DNA of 64,000 nt from Poa pratensis (lineage: Eukaryota > Streptophyta > Magnoliopsida > Poales > Poaceae), in contig CAMZMU010000111.1 of the NCBI GenBank assembly GCA_947311845.1, positions 21,288,261 to 21,352,260 of the forward strand. The letters are read 5' to 3'. Below are positions 44,612-57,400 of this stretch, piece by piece. The stretch's first letter is position 1; each line of letters starts with the position of its first letter. Both the position numbers and the translations under genes were made by a program. The notes beneath the pieces are model-generated. The model was not told where the DNA came from and ran no database searches. It worked only from the letters and a program-made list of their open reading frames with translations.

Positions 44612-46811
44612 CTCCCTGGCTGACCTCATCAAAGTTGTGACTGAGTGGGCAGATGGAGAGGATTCTGTACGCAGATCCCGTGCTTCCCCACCACGCGACA
44701 ACTACGAAAGCGGCAGTCGAGGCCGCAGAGATTCATACAGAGAAGATCGCAGGCGCAAACGTTCCAAACGTCCTTACGACGATAACAGACCCGAGTTCAT
44801 GGCGGCTGGATACACACAACCCCGGGAGGACCAAGATAGAAGCAACCGACGCTCGGATGATCGACGGGGCAGTCGAGATCGCGAGCAGCGGAGCGACAGC
44901 TACAAAAGGCAAGAATGGCGCAAACGCAGCGACGCAAAACCCGAGCGGTCATTCGAGGAAAAGATGGACGACTGGTGCAGATTCCACCTCTTCAAGGGGG
45001 ACGACGGAAAACTACGCTCCAATCACACCCTAAGGAACTGCAGGGAATTCGACCAAATGGCGACTGACTACATGATACTACTCAAGAGGTACGGCCCAGC
45101 ACCTGCTCAGCCCACGCCTGCACTCGTACCACAGCCGAACGCTGTGCCCGCTCTCATGGCGCCACAGCCGCCACCGCAACCACCACCACAGCCTGCTCCA
45201 GGCGCAAACATCGCAGGTGCCATACAACCCGTACTACGGGCGGAAGATGATCAATATCCACAGCCCCACGGGCAGATGTACATGATACAAAAGGGTCGCT
45301 CCTCCAACAGGCATCAAAAGCTAATCACTCGACAAGTGAACATGGCTGTCATGGCACCTCCAGCCGTGCCTGAATTTCTGAAGGGATCGGAAACCATCAT
45401 AAGCTTCAGTCGAGAGGATCATCCCCCAGCTGTAATTCGACCAGGGCACGCGGCTCTGGTACTCGACGCACAAATAGGAGGCTACGCCATGACCAAGGTC
45501 TTCATGGATGGAGGCAGCGGCATAAACATCATCTTCGCGGACACGCTCCGCAAAATGAACAGGTCAGTCGAAAACCTCCCAAAATCTTCAAATACCTTCC
45601 ACGGTATTGTTCCTGGCAAAGCAATTAGCCCAGAAGGCACCATACAACTCGACGTTACGTTCGGGGACAAAAGCCACTTCAGGACAGAGTCGATTGAGTT
45701 CGAGGTCGTCGACTGGAAATCACAATACCCTGCTATTCTTGGTCGCCAGACGTTTGCTCGATTCATGGCGGTACCACACTACGCGTACCTCACGCTAAAG
45801 ATGCCAGGACCAAAGGGAGTCATTACTGTCCGTGGAAACTTTCAAAGGTCCGATGCTTGCGACCGCGAGTTCAGCAAAATCTCCGAGATGTTCGGGGTGG
45901 AAGAATCACTCGCCGACTTGGCGATTTCCAACGACCGCACACTCCTTCCGGAGCATAAGAAGTTGGCAGTCGACAGATCCTTCAATGCTACAAATGACAC
46001 AAGGTCGCATCAGGTGCACCCGACCGATCCGTCCAAGACAGTCAACGTATCTTCGAGCCTGCCTATCGCATAGGAAGGCGCGCTCGTCGAATTCCTCCGT
46101 GAGAACTGGGAAATATTTGCGTGGTGTCCAGCCGACATGCCAGGTATTCCCAGGGAATTCGCCGAGCACTCTCTCCAATTGTTTCCAGATGCAAAGCCAG
46201 TCAAGCAAACGATGCGTTGAATCTCCGGCCCAAAGCGAACCGCAGTCGAATCTGAAGTCGACCGGTTACTCGCAGCAGGATTCATTAGGGAAATCAAGAA
46301 ATCACAATGGGTGGCCAACCCCGTATTCGTAGAGAAGAAGCATACAGACATCCTTCGGATGTGCGTGGACTTCACAGCGCTGAACAAGTGCTGTCCAAAG
46401 GATCACTTCCCGCTACCCCGAATCGACCAAATTGTCGACTCCACCGCCGGATGCGCACGACTCTCCTTTCTGGATGCTTACTCAGGTTATCACTAGATAA
46501 GGATGAAGCAAGAAGACGAAGAAAAAACGGCGTTCATAACCCCACTCGGGGTCTACTGCTACACAACTATGCCCTTTGGGCTCAAAAACGCGGGTGCAAC
46601 ATACCAGCGCATGATGCAGGACTGCCTCAAAAAGCAAATCGGACGCAACGTCCAGGTCTACGTGGATGACATTGTCATTACCACAAGGGAAGAACACACA
46701 CTACTCGACGATTTGAGGGAGACGTTCGCAAACCTCAAACGCTTCCATATCAAGCTCAATCCTAAGAAGTGCACGTTCGGCGTTCCAGCCGGGCAGCTCC
46801 TAGGGTACCTA

Positions 46812-49800
46812 TGTAACACCCCAAAATTTGGAACCTAATTTCTAGCGGTGTTTTCCGACACCTGAAAAACTTTTTCTTCTTATCCTAAATATTTCTTCAA
46901 ATATTTCCAGATGATTTGACCTGGGAATTGCTGTATCAAAATTTCCCAATGATCCACGAACCACTCCAATGTCGGTGATAATTTTGTTGCTTAGGTTTTC
47001 TCTCGAAAACCCTAGCCCTAATTATTAAACCGTTTAAACCCTTTTCTCCCCTTGCAAAAGGGAAGCCCATTTCCATAGCCAAACAAATCCCACCAAAAAT
47101 ACCAGAGGACCCCATGTCCATATAAAGACCATCCATGCAAAAATATTGCATACTCCAATGCAATATTCCCAAGTTAGCCAATATTTTCCAAACTGCCATT
47201 TCTAGTCCAGAAATATTTTAACCAAGCTAGGAACCTCCAAAAATTATGCCATTTTGGGTATGTGCATTATTTCACCTCCTGAACATTTCATCCCATTGTC
47301 CCAACTCCATTTGGGCATTATTTGAGGCACTTCCTTTGTAATGCCCTTTTCCTGCCTTTTTGCAATTTCCAAAGGAACCCCTATTTTAATGTCTCCAAAA
47401 AATTCCACCAAAATTAGAGAGTGATCTCTAGGCAGTGTGTAGCCCCTTTGTGCAAAAACTTTGGGTAGCTTGTTAGGAAAATGTTGGACCTTTTCCTTCT
47501 GCAAGTTTCTGCCCTAAACTCAACGGATTTCAAAATCTAGCCCAAATGATTTTTGTATTGAGAAGCAAGCACCTAGTTGCATGCTCTAGTAGACCCTACA
47601 CCTCTGGACCAAGTTTGGTTCAAACCAAAAATGGTTTGCCTCTCCAAACAACAATTTTAAATTCTGGCCAGTACTGTATTTTGAAAATCTTAGCCGAATC
47701 AACCTGCGAATTAGCAGAAACTCTAGTCAGAGAAGTTGTAGGGAATCAAATTTGGCACCAAGTGACGCGATCACTTTTTCTTCTAGTGCCTTAGGTTGAG
47801 AGAAACGTCACGATGCCGATATCGGCATGACCTCCTGCGTGGTCACCGCCGGCGCAACCTAGCCCAAACAGCGCCGCCGCGCTGTTCCTCCGGCTCCTCT
47901 GCTGTTCCCTGGTTCCGCCGAACCCCGGACGCGACCCAGACCCCTCCTGCTCATCTAGCTTAGACCAGACGCAACCCCATCCCCTCCCCATTAAATTTCG
48001 GCCGGAGTTAGGTGCCGTCCACCGGGCGCCGCCAGCAGCTAAACGCCGCGCCGCACGAGCAGTCCCCATCCAGGAACTACACGACGCACCGACGCTCCAG
48101 GAACACCTCGTGCTCACCCTGTAGCTCCAGCGCGTCGCGCTTATCCACTCCCCCCCTTCTACGGTCACTGGAGCACCGGCCACGCGCCGCCACAGCGTCC
48201 ACACCCCCCGTGCCCTTGCCCTCTGCCCTCGGGCTATAAAGGAGCCCAGGGCCTCCCTCAGCGACGCACTGCACCCTCCCCTTCCCCTAGAAACCTCCTC
48301 TTCCCTCCCCGTTTCGAAATGGCGGAGCTCTGCTCTGATTTGGCCGAGGTTGCCGCCGCCGGTCCGTCGACCACGGCGAGCCCTAGGCTGAGCCATTCCC
48401 CAATTAACCACGCAGATACGATCCCCTCGACCCCCTCCATCTTCCAGTCTAGTCCATCTGGATTTTGGTGGACCTTAGCCTCGTATTCTTCCTCGACCGC
48501 CGGCGGCGAGCCTGCGGGATGGGCACCACGGCGTCGCCTCCTTTGCTTCCCAAGGCCGTAGCCTCCACCCTCCGACGCGGCGCGGCGGGGCGCTCCCCCC
48601 CGTGCCCGTGGCGGCCGGCGACGCCCACCGGAGAGGCGGCGGCCGCAGGTGGCCATGCTCGCCTGCGCCGTGTCGGGTTTCTTCCCGCCGTCCGCGACGC
48701 GAAGTGGAAGAAGGCCAGCTGGCCTCCAGCGTGGCAGCGGCGAGACGCCGACCGATGGGCCCGGCCTGGCCCATGGCGCCACGGAGGATAAGTGGAAACA
48801 CGTCTTGCGTTTTACGCTTTCCAGAGAAGAAGACGACTTTCGAAATTGCGCAACCAGCTCAGCCCGCGCAGCGGCGCGGCAGGCCACCCCCGGCCCAGTT
48901 CGGCCCGTTCCAGTTTTTTTTTCTGGAAATTCTTTTCCTTTTTCCTACTGGTAAGTTATTCAAACGGCCGTAGTTTTTGAACCGTAACTCCGATTTAGGT
49001 GATTCAAATTTCTAAAATTGTATCTCGGCGAGACCTATCCAGTAGTATTGGTTTTGTTAATTTTAGAGCAACTTATTTTCACTGCCTTTGTTTAATACTT
49101 CGTCGGTCGTTTTACGGTTTAGGCGTTTCCCCGGGATTTCGACCCCAGACGAGTCCGAGACCCCCCGAACCTTCGAGACCCGTCTTCTAAGGCAAGCTAA
49201 CCCTTGCTGTGATCAGTCCTGCAATGTTTGTTTGTTAGCTTAATATTGTGCCTGTGTTATGTCTGTCTACTGTTATACTGCTATGTCTGTCTGTTATTAT
49301 TATTGCATGTCTGTTTATTGTCTGTATTTTTATATGAGCATTGTATTGCCGCATTGTCATACTGCATGTTATATTATTGCACTACTTTATATTGCTTATC
49401 TGTACAACATTCACATTCTCGGGGCAATGGCCGGGTCTCCCGCCTCAGCCGAGGAAGTGGGGGAAATTATTACAACTGTGCGTCTCGCTTTGCGGGGCTT
49501 TGTTTGGTTTTTCTCCTTCTTCTTCGCCGAGGTGAGGAGCGGACGAATGTCGTCTTATGATCCTCGGGGATGGGGGCATTCGTGTTAGTTGCCTCTTGTC
49601 CCACCGTCAAATATGGCTGGCTTAGGCCATCCGGACTGCGATGCTGGGAGCTGACTTTTCCGCGGCTCTTTTGCCGAGATTGCTGACACCACGTCGGGGT
49701 AACCTTCGAGTGGAATGGATGCTCTCTCATTTTTTTGAGTGCTTTTCGGTTATTCTTTTACGGTGACACTCACACTTCCGGGGCAATGGCCGGGTCTCCC

Positions 49801-51451
49801 GCCTCAGTCATGGAAGTGGGGGAAATATTATGCTATTATTGTTATTGTTTTATCACTAACCCCCGAGTGACACCGGCCGGGTCTCCCGCCACCGTCACCC
49901 GGGTATTATTGTTGTTATTGTTATGTTGTTGTTTATTCATGCAAGTTTTATGTGGTTATTGTTATGTGCTATGCTTGTGTTGCTTGTCGTTTGTGGATGC
50001 TGATACATGCAGGTTGTTATGTTTGTTTACTGTGGTTATTGTTGTGTTGGACTAACCCCTGTTGTTTGGACTTGTTGTGTTGAAACTTGAATAATTCGAA
50101 ACAACCCTCCAAGCTTCGATAGGGTCAGTCCATAGTGCCACTTATCTGAACATTGAACGCACTGCCACCGTCGCTCACATGGGCGGGCCTTGACCTACGT
50201 AATCCTATCGAGCCTCCTTTGATGCCACCCTTTTGGCAAGTCTAGTCGGTTACCATAGTTGGTCGGGGCTAGTCTTGCGAAGGTTCCGGAGCTAGGCGTC
50301 GCTCATGGGTTGGGGACGTGCCGGATTCACTTCTGCATAAGGCATAGAGTTATGTCGGTGGCTATACAGGGAGTGTCTTGGTAGCGTGAACGGTCAGGTG
50401 AGTGTATCTTGCTGAGTTCGCCTTAGGGATGAAATCCTAAAGTACCGGCTTAGTGTGGTGCACTTAGGTGGGTGGTATTTGCAACCTCTCGAGAGTGTCT
50501 AATCTGGATGTCCAGCCTTGTTCCAAGGATATGGAACAACAGTTCAGTATCGGTCACACTGTGTGTCCTCGTCGAGTCCGGAGGATTAAACATAAGTATT
50601 GTTTGAAGGAAAGATGAACAACCTGATTCACTAAATGAACAATAAGTTGATGCAGGGAATGTTAGTTGAGACGTGATTGTGAACCAAGTTTAGGGATGGC
50701 GGTGTGATGCGTTGGGAAGCCTATAGTTAGGCCAGAGCCCACATCAACCGTGCATGCCCAGAGTTGAAAGATGAGGCCAGTGGGCCCAGCAGTGATCACA
50801 GGTGATGTTGTGTATTATTTGGTACCCACTGGGTACACCCGTTTTCTCGTCACAGGTAAGCCCTTTGTATGATTGCCGGTGCACGATCCAACCCCACCTG
50901 GCTTGGACTCTGTACTGGTGATACCCCCGTTGCTTGCTTATGACATGTTTGGTTGTCGATGCCATGCTACTTTTATGTCATGTATCTAGAATACACCTTG
51001 ACATGTTGTAGGATTTTATTTACAGTGTATGTCTTGTTGCATGATTGTTGGATGGTTTGTAGTGAGGGGCAATACTTGCTGAGTGCATAATAATGTACTC
51101 ACGGGCCTCGTGTTTTGGCCAGATTTTGGCGAGGATTCATCTTCTACCTTAGCAAGGAGATGGAGCAAGAGCGTGCTAGGATCAGTAGCCCAGCCAGATA
51201 CCTGTGGAGTGGAGCCGCTCCAAGCCGCTGCCTTAGTCGTCTTCCGCTGCCAGATAAACCCGTCCTGAGCCACGCTTGGCTTGATATTTTGTCACGCCTT
51301 GATGGCCTTGTAAACCATTTGTAGCACTATTGTGCCTGATTGTGTAATGATTTCCATTATGTTACACTGTCGTGACGTGCGGCCAGATATCCTGGGCTGG
51401 CGCACGGGACGACCGCCTCTCTGGAGATATGTTCCAGGGAGGGGTGTCACA
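46812..51451 (+). mobile_element. 4.64-kb solo-LTR-like insertion in RT
   Basis: It begins TGTAACACCCC and ends GGGGTGTCACA, an almost perfect 11-bp terminal inverted repeat with TG...CA, and is flanked by ACCTA on both sides (46807-46811 and 51452-51456). No second copy of its ends is found inside and no gag or pol is seen, so the simplest reading is a solo LTR of a family with very long LTRs. This size is comparable to LARD-type elements such as barley Sukkula. A CTATAAA box at 48234-48240 sits in a GC-rich stretch and could be the LTR promoter. Two blocks sharing GGGGCAATGGCCGGGTCTCC lie 359 bp apart (49421 and 49780). Confidence 0.85.
48234..48240 (+). promoter_or_regulatory. TATA box, probable LTR promoter
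   Basis: CTATAAA followed by GGAGCCCAGGGCC, in a GC-rich setting. Transcription would begin about 25-30 bp downstream. Inferred from sequence only. Confidence 0.5.
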
Positions 51452-51456
51452 ACCTA

Positions 51457-53919
51457 GTCTCTGCCCGTGGAATCGAAGCAGACCCGGAGAAAATACAGGC
51501 CATCCTCACAATGCAAAGGCCTTCAAAGCTTCACGATGTGCAGAAACTAGCAGGACGAGTAGCAGCGCTCAGTCGATTCATCAGCAAACTGGGTGAAAAG
51601 GCTCTACCATTCTATCGACTGATGAAGAAGGCGGACAAGTTCGAGTGGACGCCAGAAGCTGAAGCAGCCTTCACAGATCTCAAGCGGATCCTCACAAGCC
51701 CTCCGATCCTCGTCGCACCTAAGGAACGGGAACCACTCTACCTGTATGTCTCGGCTACAAACAGGGTGGTGAGCACCGTACTGGTAGTCGAACGCATGGA
51801 GGAGGGGCACATCCAAAGCATACAACGTCCAGTCTACTACCTGAGCGAGGTTCTCTCCATATCAAAACAGCGGTACCCGCACTATCAAAAGCTGGCATAC
51901 GCTGTATTCATGTCCTCAAGGAAGTTGACACACTACTTCACCGAGCACCCGATCACCGTGGTAAGTAACTCAGCAATCGGTGATATCCTCACAAACCCCA
52001 ATGCAACGGGTCGAGTCGCAAAATGGCTCATCGAGCTGGCTCCAAGAGACATCAAGTACGAGCACCCGAAGGCTATCAAAGCACAAGTCCTACCCGACTT
52101 CACAACCGAGTGGATAGAGGCCCAATTACCTGGAGCACCAGACGTGTCCAATTCCTGGACCATGTACTTCGATGGGTCCAAGAAACACGAAGGCGCAGGC
52201 GCAGGCGTCATCCTCATATCACCAAAAGGGGACAAGCTACGTTATGTTTTGCAGATGGGATTCAAACTACCCTCCAATAACGAGGCTGAATACGAGGCTC
52301 TGATCCATGGCATGCGGATGGCAAAAGCACTTGGGTGCACTCGATTGATGATCTACGGCGACTCCAATCTCGTGGTGCAGCAAACAATGAAGGCCTGCGA
52401 CGCAATCGCGGACAACATGATCGCTTATCGCGACCTGTACAACACACTGGAGGGCAGCTTCGAGGCTGTGAGTTGAGGCACATAGGAAGGGAAAGTAACG
52501 AAGAAGCAGACATGCTAGCCAATCTTGGCTCAACTGGCGCACAAATTCCACCTGGTGTCTTCCTCGAGCGCATCGAACACAGATCTATCAAGGAGAAACG
52601 AGAGCCTCCTCCGTCGACTACGCCAGCCAAAAGCAAAGCGCCTAGCACAGAGGACCCCCCAGTCGAGGTACTCCTCATTGAGCCAACTTGGACTCAACCT
52701 TTTCTGGCTTACATACTCCGCGGCGAGCTACCAGATGACATAACCGAGTCCCGACGCGTGACTCGAAGATCAAAAGCATACACCGTTATCAACGGCGAGT
52801 TATACAAGCGCAGCATATCAGGTATGTTCCAAAGATGCATCGCATTCGAAGATGGCCAAGCCATACTTCGAGATATTCATGCAGGTACCTGTGGGCATCA
52901 CGCCAGCAGTCGATCACTCGTAGCCAAAGCCTTTCGCGCAGGGTTTTACTGGCCTACAGCACTCAAAGACGCGGAGGACATAGTCAAAAGGTGCGTCGGC
53001 TGCCAGAAATTCGCAACAAGGCCGCACGCACCCGCATCGGCGTTGAAGACTATACCGCTGGCCTGGCCTTTCGCCCAATGGGGGCTCGATATGGTTGGGC
53101 CACTCAAAAAATCATCGCATGGCGGGCATACTCACCTACTGGTGGCAGTCGACAAGTTCACAAAGTGGATCGAGGCGGTCCCCATCACAAATTCGACTGC
53201 TACTACGGCAGTCAACTTCATAAAGAGCATCATCTACCGCTTCGGTGTCCCAAACAGTATCATCACTGATAACGGCACAAACTTCACGGCTGAGGAGTTC
53301 AAAACCTTCTGCAAAGAGCAGGACATTACGCTCAACTACGCATCCGTGGCGCATCCACAATCCAATGGCCAAGTCGAAAAGGCCAATGGACTTGTGACGA
53401 GTGGGATCAAAAGCGCCTTGGTGCCACTCAAAAGAGCTGCGGGTGCTTGGGTCGAAGAACTACCATCTGTGCTATGGAGCCTACGCACAACTCCCAACAC
53501 TTCTACGCAGTTCACACCCATTCTTCATGGTCTATGGGCAGAGCAATTCTGCCATCAGATGTGCGGTTCAATGCACCACGAGTTGAAGCATACAATGAAG
53601 ACGACGCAGAAGAAGCACTCGAAGATGCAGTCGACTTACTCGATGAAGCGCGAGACACGGCCTTGGCCCGCACAGCTGTTTACCAGCAGATCTCCGCAAC
53701 TACCATAGCCGTCGACTGCGAACCAGGTCCTTTGTTGTGGGCGACCTGGTTCTTCGATTGAAGCAAAAGAAGGTGCACAAGCTCGCTTCCCCATGGGAAG
53801 GTCCCTTCATCATCACGGAGGTCCTTGGTGGAGGCGCATATCGACTGAAGCACGCGAAGACAGGCGAACTCTCTCATAATCCTTGGAACGTTGCGCATCT
53901 GCGCCGTTTCTACGCATAA
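51457..53919 (+). pseudogene. Tat-type pol, second part: RNase H, archaeal-type RNase H, integrase
   Basis: The frame continues exactly from the RT half once the insert and one ACCTA are removed (VSARGIEADPEKI). The first RNase H lies at about 51700-52060 (LYLYVSATNRVVSTVLVVE, KQRYPHYQKLAYAV). The second, archaeal-type RNase H lies at about 52150-52470 (MYFDGSKKHEGAGAGVIL, NNEAEYEALI, IYGDSNLVVQQT), with its acidic residues present. A frameshift near 52470 leads into the integrase: HHCC zinc site (HAGTCGHHASSRS, CVGCQKFA), then catalytic D (GLDMVGPL), D (ITDNGTNF) and E (NGQVEKANG). Further frame changes occur near 53520 and 53740. The C-terminus ends FYA at 53919. Integrase inserts the cDNA, and the enzyme here is interrupted. 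Confidence 0.92.
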
Positions 53920-53934
53920 AGTGCTCACAGTCAT

Positions 53935-54441
53935 ACAATGTAATAGGCTATATGTCGGATGGCTGCAGGTTTCAGACGCGCTCTTTTCCTTACCAGGGTA
54001 CCTAAGGGGACTGGAAGGTTTTTAATGAGGCGGCCTGCAGCCTAACATTCAAAAGAGGAATAAAATCAATGTTCCTTCGACTTCTTTGTGGTTACTACCC
54101 GCATAATTCATACCTTAACCGCACCCGAAACCCTCGGGGGCTGTGTTATCGATCAAATGAGCTCTCGCTCTTGCAGAAACACAATGCCTTAGCCGCACCC
54201 GAATGCTCGGGGGCTGCGTAACAAGGATCCAAACAAAGAACACAAAAACTCTGCAGCCGCACTCGAATACTCGGGGGCTGCACAGTCATTGGTTCACAAC
54301 CAACACATATTTCACAAACCCCGCTCGACTGACTCGGGGGCTCGACAAAAAATCAAAGTATACAAACTATACAATATACAAAGAGTCAAAAATTACACTC
54401 GGGGGCTGCCCCCTATACAAAAATTGCACTCGCAAACTATT
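53935..54441. other. Spacer with polypurine-tract-like repeats
   Basis: CTCGGGGG followed by CT occurs at 54133, 54206, 54270, 54333 and 54398, spaced 63-73 bp, each within a degenerate unit of about 65 bp. The same word forms the true polypurine tract at 59408 and occurs again at 58810. Confidence 0.85.
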
Positions 54442-57400
54442 CTAATCCTCAGGCTCGTCCTTTACGGGCAGCTCGGGACCGCAAAGCTGTTCGCGAGTGC
54501 ACTCGATTAGTGTCTCCGCAGCTCGGATCGTGTCATCCAGGTCTCTTTGTTCGAGAACCTCTCCGGCTGCAGGTGTCCGCAACACCAACCTTGGTTTCGA
54601 CTACGCATATACGCCATTGCAGCGTTGGCTCCAATCACAAGTCTCTGAGACAGCAACTCTCGAATGGGATTTGTTTGACGGAAGATGTTCAACAAAGCAC
54701 GAATCCCTTGTGGTTGTGGCCCCGCAGGAAAAAGAGTCTCGTTCAGGCGAATAAACGCTGCCCGGCATAACTCCAGCAGTTCAGCACTTCGCCAGACGCG
54801 ATCCTTCAGGGTGGCGAGTATGCGGGCATGGTACCTATCAAGCCAAAAGTGTTGACGCCCAGTCGTAGGGTCGTCAACCACGCTATCCAGACGCCTTCCA
54901 CGCGAATCTTTTCAGCCTGGAAGTTGTCGACAAAGCCTACAAACACGGGCGCACCAGTCAGATCAAAAGGACAATAGCTACGCAAAAAGCTTGTAAACAG
55001 AGCAAGACTCGAACTTACACTCGAGTTGCCTGTTCACAAGATCCATCTCCCCGAGCACATATTCCTCGCGTTGGGTGGCCAACGCGGGTCTCGCCCTCAA
55101 TCGATTCAGCTCAGCCTGGGCGTCCTTCAGATCTTGCTCCATTCTCACAAATTTGGCCTTAAACTCCATCACCTTGGCATCATTTACCACCTGACCCTGG
55201 GATCGGGTGGTGATTGGAGCCTGCGAGGAACTAGTCGCAGTAGCAGGTTCTCGTGACTGTTCAAAGAGCATAATCACAAACACAAAGTTTGTGTCAGAAG
55301 CTAAAACTCAGTCATAAGCATACAACTCTCGAGTGAAAGACATTAGCAAAAGACTGTTTGCATAAACAAGGTAGCACAAACAAAGCGCAGACTCGCGCAG
55401 TTCAGAAGGTATCATTACAAGGCATAAAACAAAAGGGTACAGCTACCCTAAACCTAAGATTCGATTTCCTAAGCAGACGATTGGCAGTCTCGAGTGCCCG
55501 GCGCTCCATGGTGGTCATAAAAACCTCGGCCAGTCGCGCGGCGGCTCCGCTCACCCCCTTCAGAGAAATGGGCTTCCCATCTGGCTTCCGAGGGAACGCA
55601 GACAGTGCTGCCTCGTAGTCGCAATCTATCCCATGTCCCATAAGAAGCTTGATGGTGGACTCGGATCCGCGTACCGTGTTGGCGCGAGCGAAACCCGCCA
55701 TGGTGGACGTCCCGGGGCCAAACACGTCGGCGAAGTCGTCCGCGTCGACGGCACTACGCCAGTCGGGAACACCACCTTGTATACAGCGCCAAGTGTGCTC
55801 GTCGATTTGGCGAGTGCTCTTTCGCCTGGTTGCATATGGCGCTAAGCCGCCCACAGCCTGTTCCAGCGAAAGATCGTCACTCGCCACGTCCGCAGAGGCC
55901 GGTGCGCCAACAGCTTCTGCACAATTCAAAAAGGCAAAAGTCATTTCATGACACTCGACAGTTATATCGTCATATCAAAAGGAGAAAAGATTACTCACCT
56001 CCCATGGCCTGCGCGAGTGCCGCGAGCTGGTCAGCATATCCTCGCTCGCGTGCAGCGGCTGAGTTGGTGGCGGCAGCCAGCTCTTTCTTCGACTCTTCGC
56101 GCTGCGCGGCGAGTGCGTCTTCCAGCTCCTTCTTCTCGCCTGGCCCAGCAAAATCACGTGCATTCAATACTCGACAAAATCAAGCATTGCAAAAAGAAAT
56201 TCAGCAAAACAAAAGCAAAAAGGAGAACTCACGACTGAGCCGCTCTAGCTCGGCGCGCATGGTATCCCTCTCCTGCTCCACCTGGACATAAGCCTTGGCG
56301 GAATCTGCCAAGGTAGGTAGAAGGGCTGCAAGCACACGAATTCAGCAAAAATTCTAACTCTCACAGTCCCAATAAACGGGTCAGCAAAAAGTACTTACGT
56401 GGTTCATCCACGGTTCAAGTCGCGACTGATGTCCCGACCTCTGGGCTGTCACCTTGGCCGTTTCAGTGACAGCATCAGTGGCCATTGGCTGGACAGTTCG
56501 TTTCCAGTCGGTGCAGAATTCGAGTGCTCCAGGGTTGGAACATTCTCGACTGGAGGAGTCCCAGGCTGATTGTTTTCAGCGCTGTGAGCAACACAACAAA
56601 GCAAAAAGACGGTCAGCACAAATATGTGACAGCACAAAATTCTCATATCATACTCAAAAACACATACCTGTGCTCCTCATCTTCCTCATCTTCGGAGTCG
56701 CCAAAAATTGGTCCCCCAAAGGCTGGGGTACCACTCGACTGAAGAGGAAGAGTTGAGCTTGTTGAGCACGCACGCAAAGGAGCGGCTTGGAAAACAGGTG
56801 GTGAGCCTGATTCCTCGTCATCCTCCAAGCCCTGCCCCTCGCGGGTGAACTCACAGCAGAAGGCGCCTTCTTGGCCAGTCGACGCCGCTTCGGTGGCGCG
56901 GTGTCGACTTCTTGGTCAGCGGTGGCCTTTTCTCAGATTGGACCTCTTCTGCTGTCCTCCTCGACCTCCTCCGCATGCGAAGTGGTGGCAGAAGGGATGG
57001 GCGACTGATCCCTTTTCGGGTCCACCACCTGCACCTGAGTTTCTTCAGTCTCACCATTTTCTGGCAGAGGGGGAGAGAGGTGGCAGTCGAGTGGTCCTGC
57101 ATCGCATACATGCAAATTGCAAAGTCAGAAGCAAAATCGAACAAACACATAGCATACGAGTGGCAAACTCTTAAAATGCAGACATACCTCAGGCAAAGGG
57201 TTTTCCGCCCCATACGGCTCAATGGGACAGTCGACGTGCATTTGTCGCCTGTCGTCAAGTTGGTGATGTGCCGCACGTGATTCACAAGCTCGTTCCTTGA
57301 CAGCTCCTCTGGGCTCATCCGAGTGGAGTCACCCGCGCCCTCATACTCCCACATGGGGTGCGCTCGGGCACGGAGTGGCCACACCGCCTCTTACAAAGGT

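Larger units (their letters stand above)
40160..46811 (+). pseudogene. gag-protease-RT polyprotein, first part, interrupted by LINE and three stops
   Basis: The ATG at 40160 (MNFNPPSPELHEAFSGL) starts an acidic N-terminus. The retrotransposon gag domain follows at about 41560-42027 (YNGRQEPSGWLEDYRLV, LEGTARDWLKALPPSSYDSW, LRSYIRRWTEIRN). After the LINE the same frame resumes at 44627 (IKVVTEWADGEDSVRRS). Next come a basic and Pro-rich linker, an aspartic protease (VFMDGGSGINIIF, about 45500) and the RT (MCVDFTALNK, SFLDAYSGYH, MPFGLKNAGATYQRMM and YVDDIVI near 46660). The frame is continuous apart from stops at 46071, 46217 and 46495. It is cut at 46811 by the solo-LTR-like element. Confidence 0.92.

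Noticed and set aside
48258..48973. Several overlapping 100-200-codon frames on both strands in the solo-LTR-like element
   Set aside because: They reflect GC-rich composition around the LTR promoter. No domain seen and strands conflict.
49421..49840. Internal repeat pair as possible short LTRs of a nested element
   Set aside because: Only about 60 bp are shared, with no TG...CA ends, no target duplication and no primer site.
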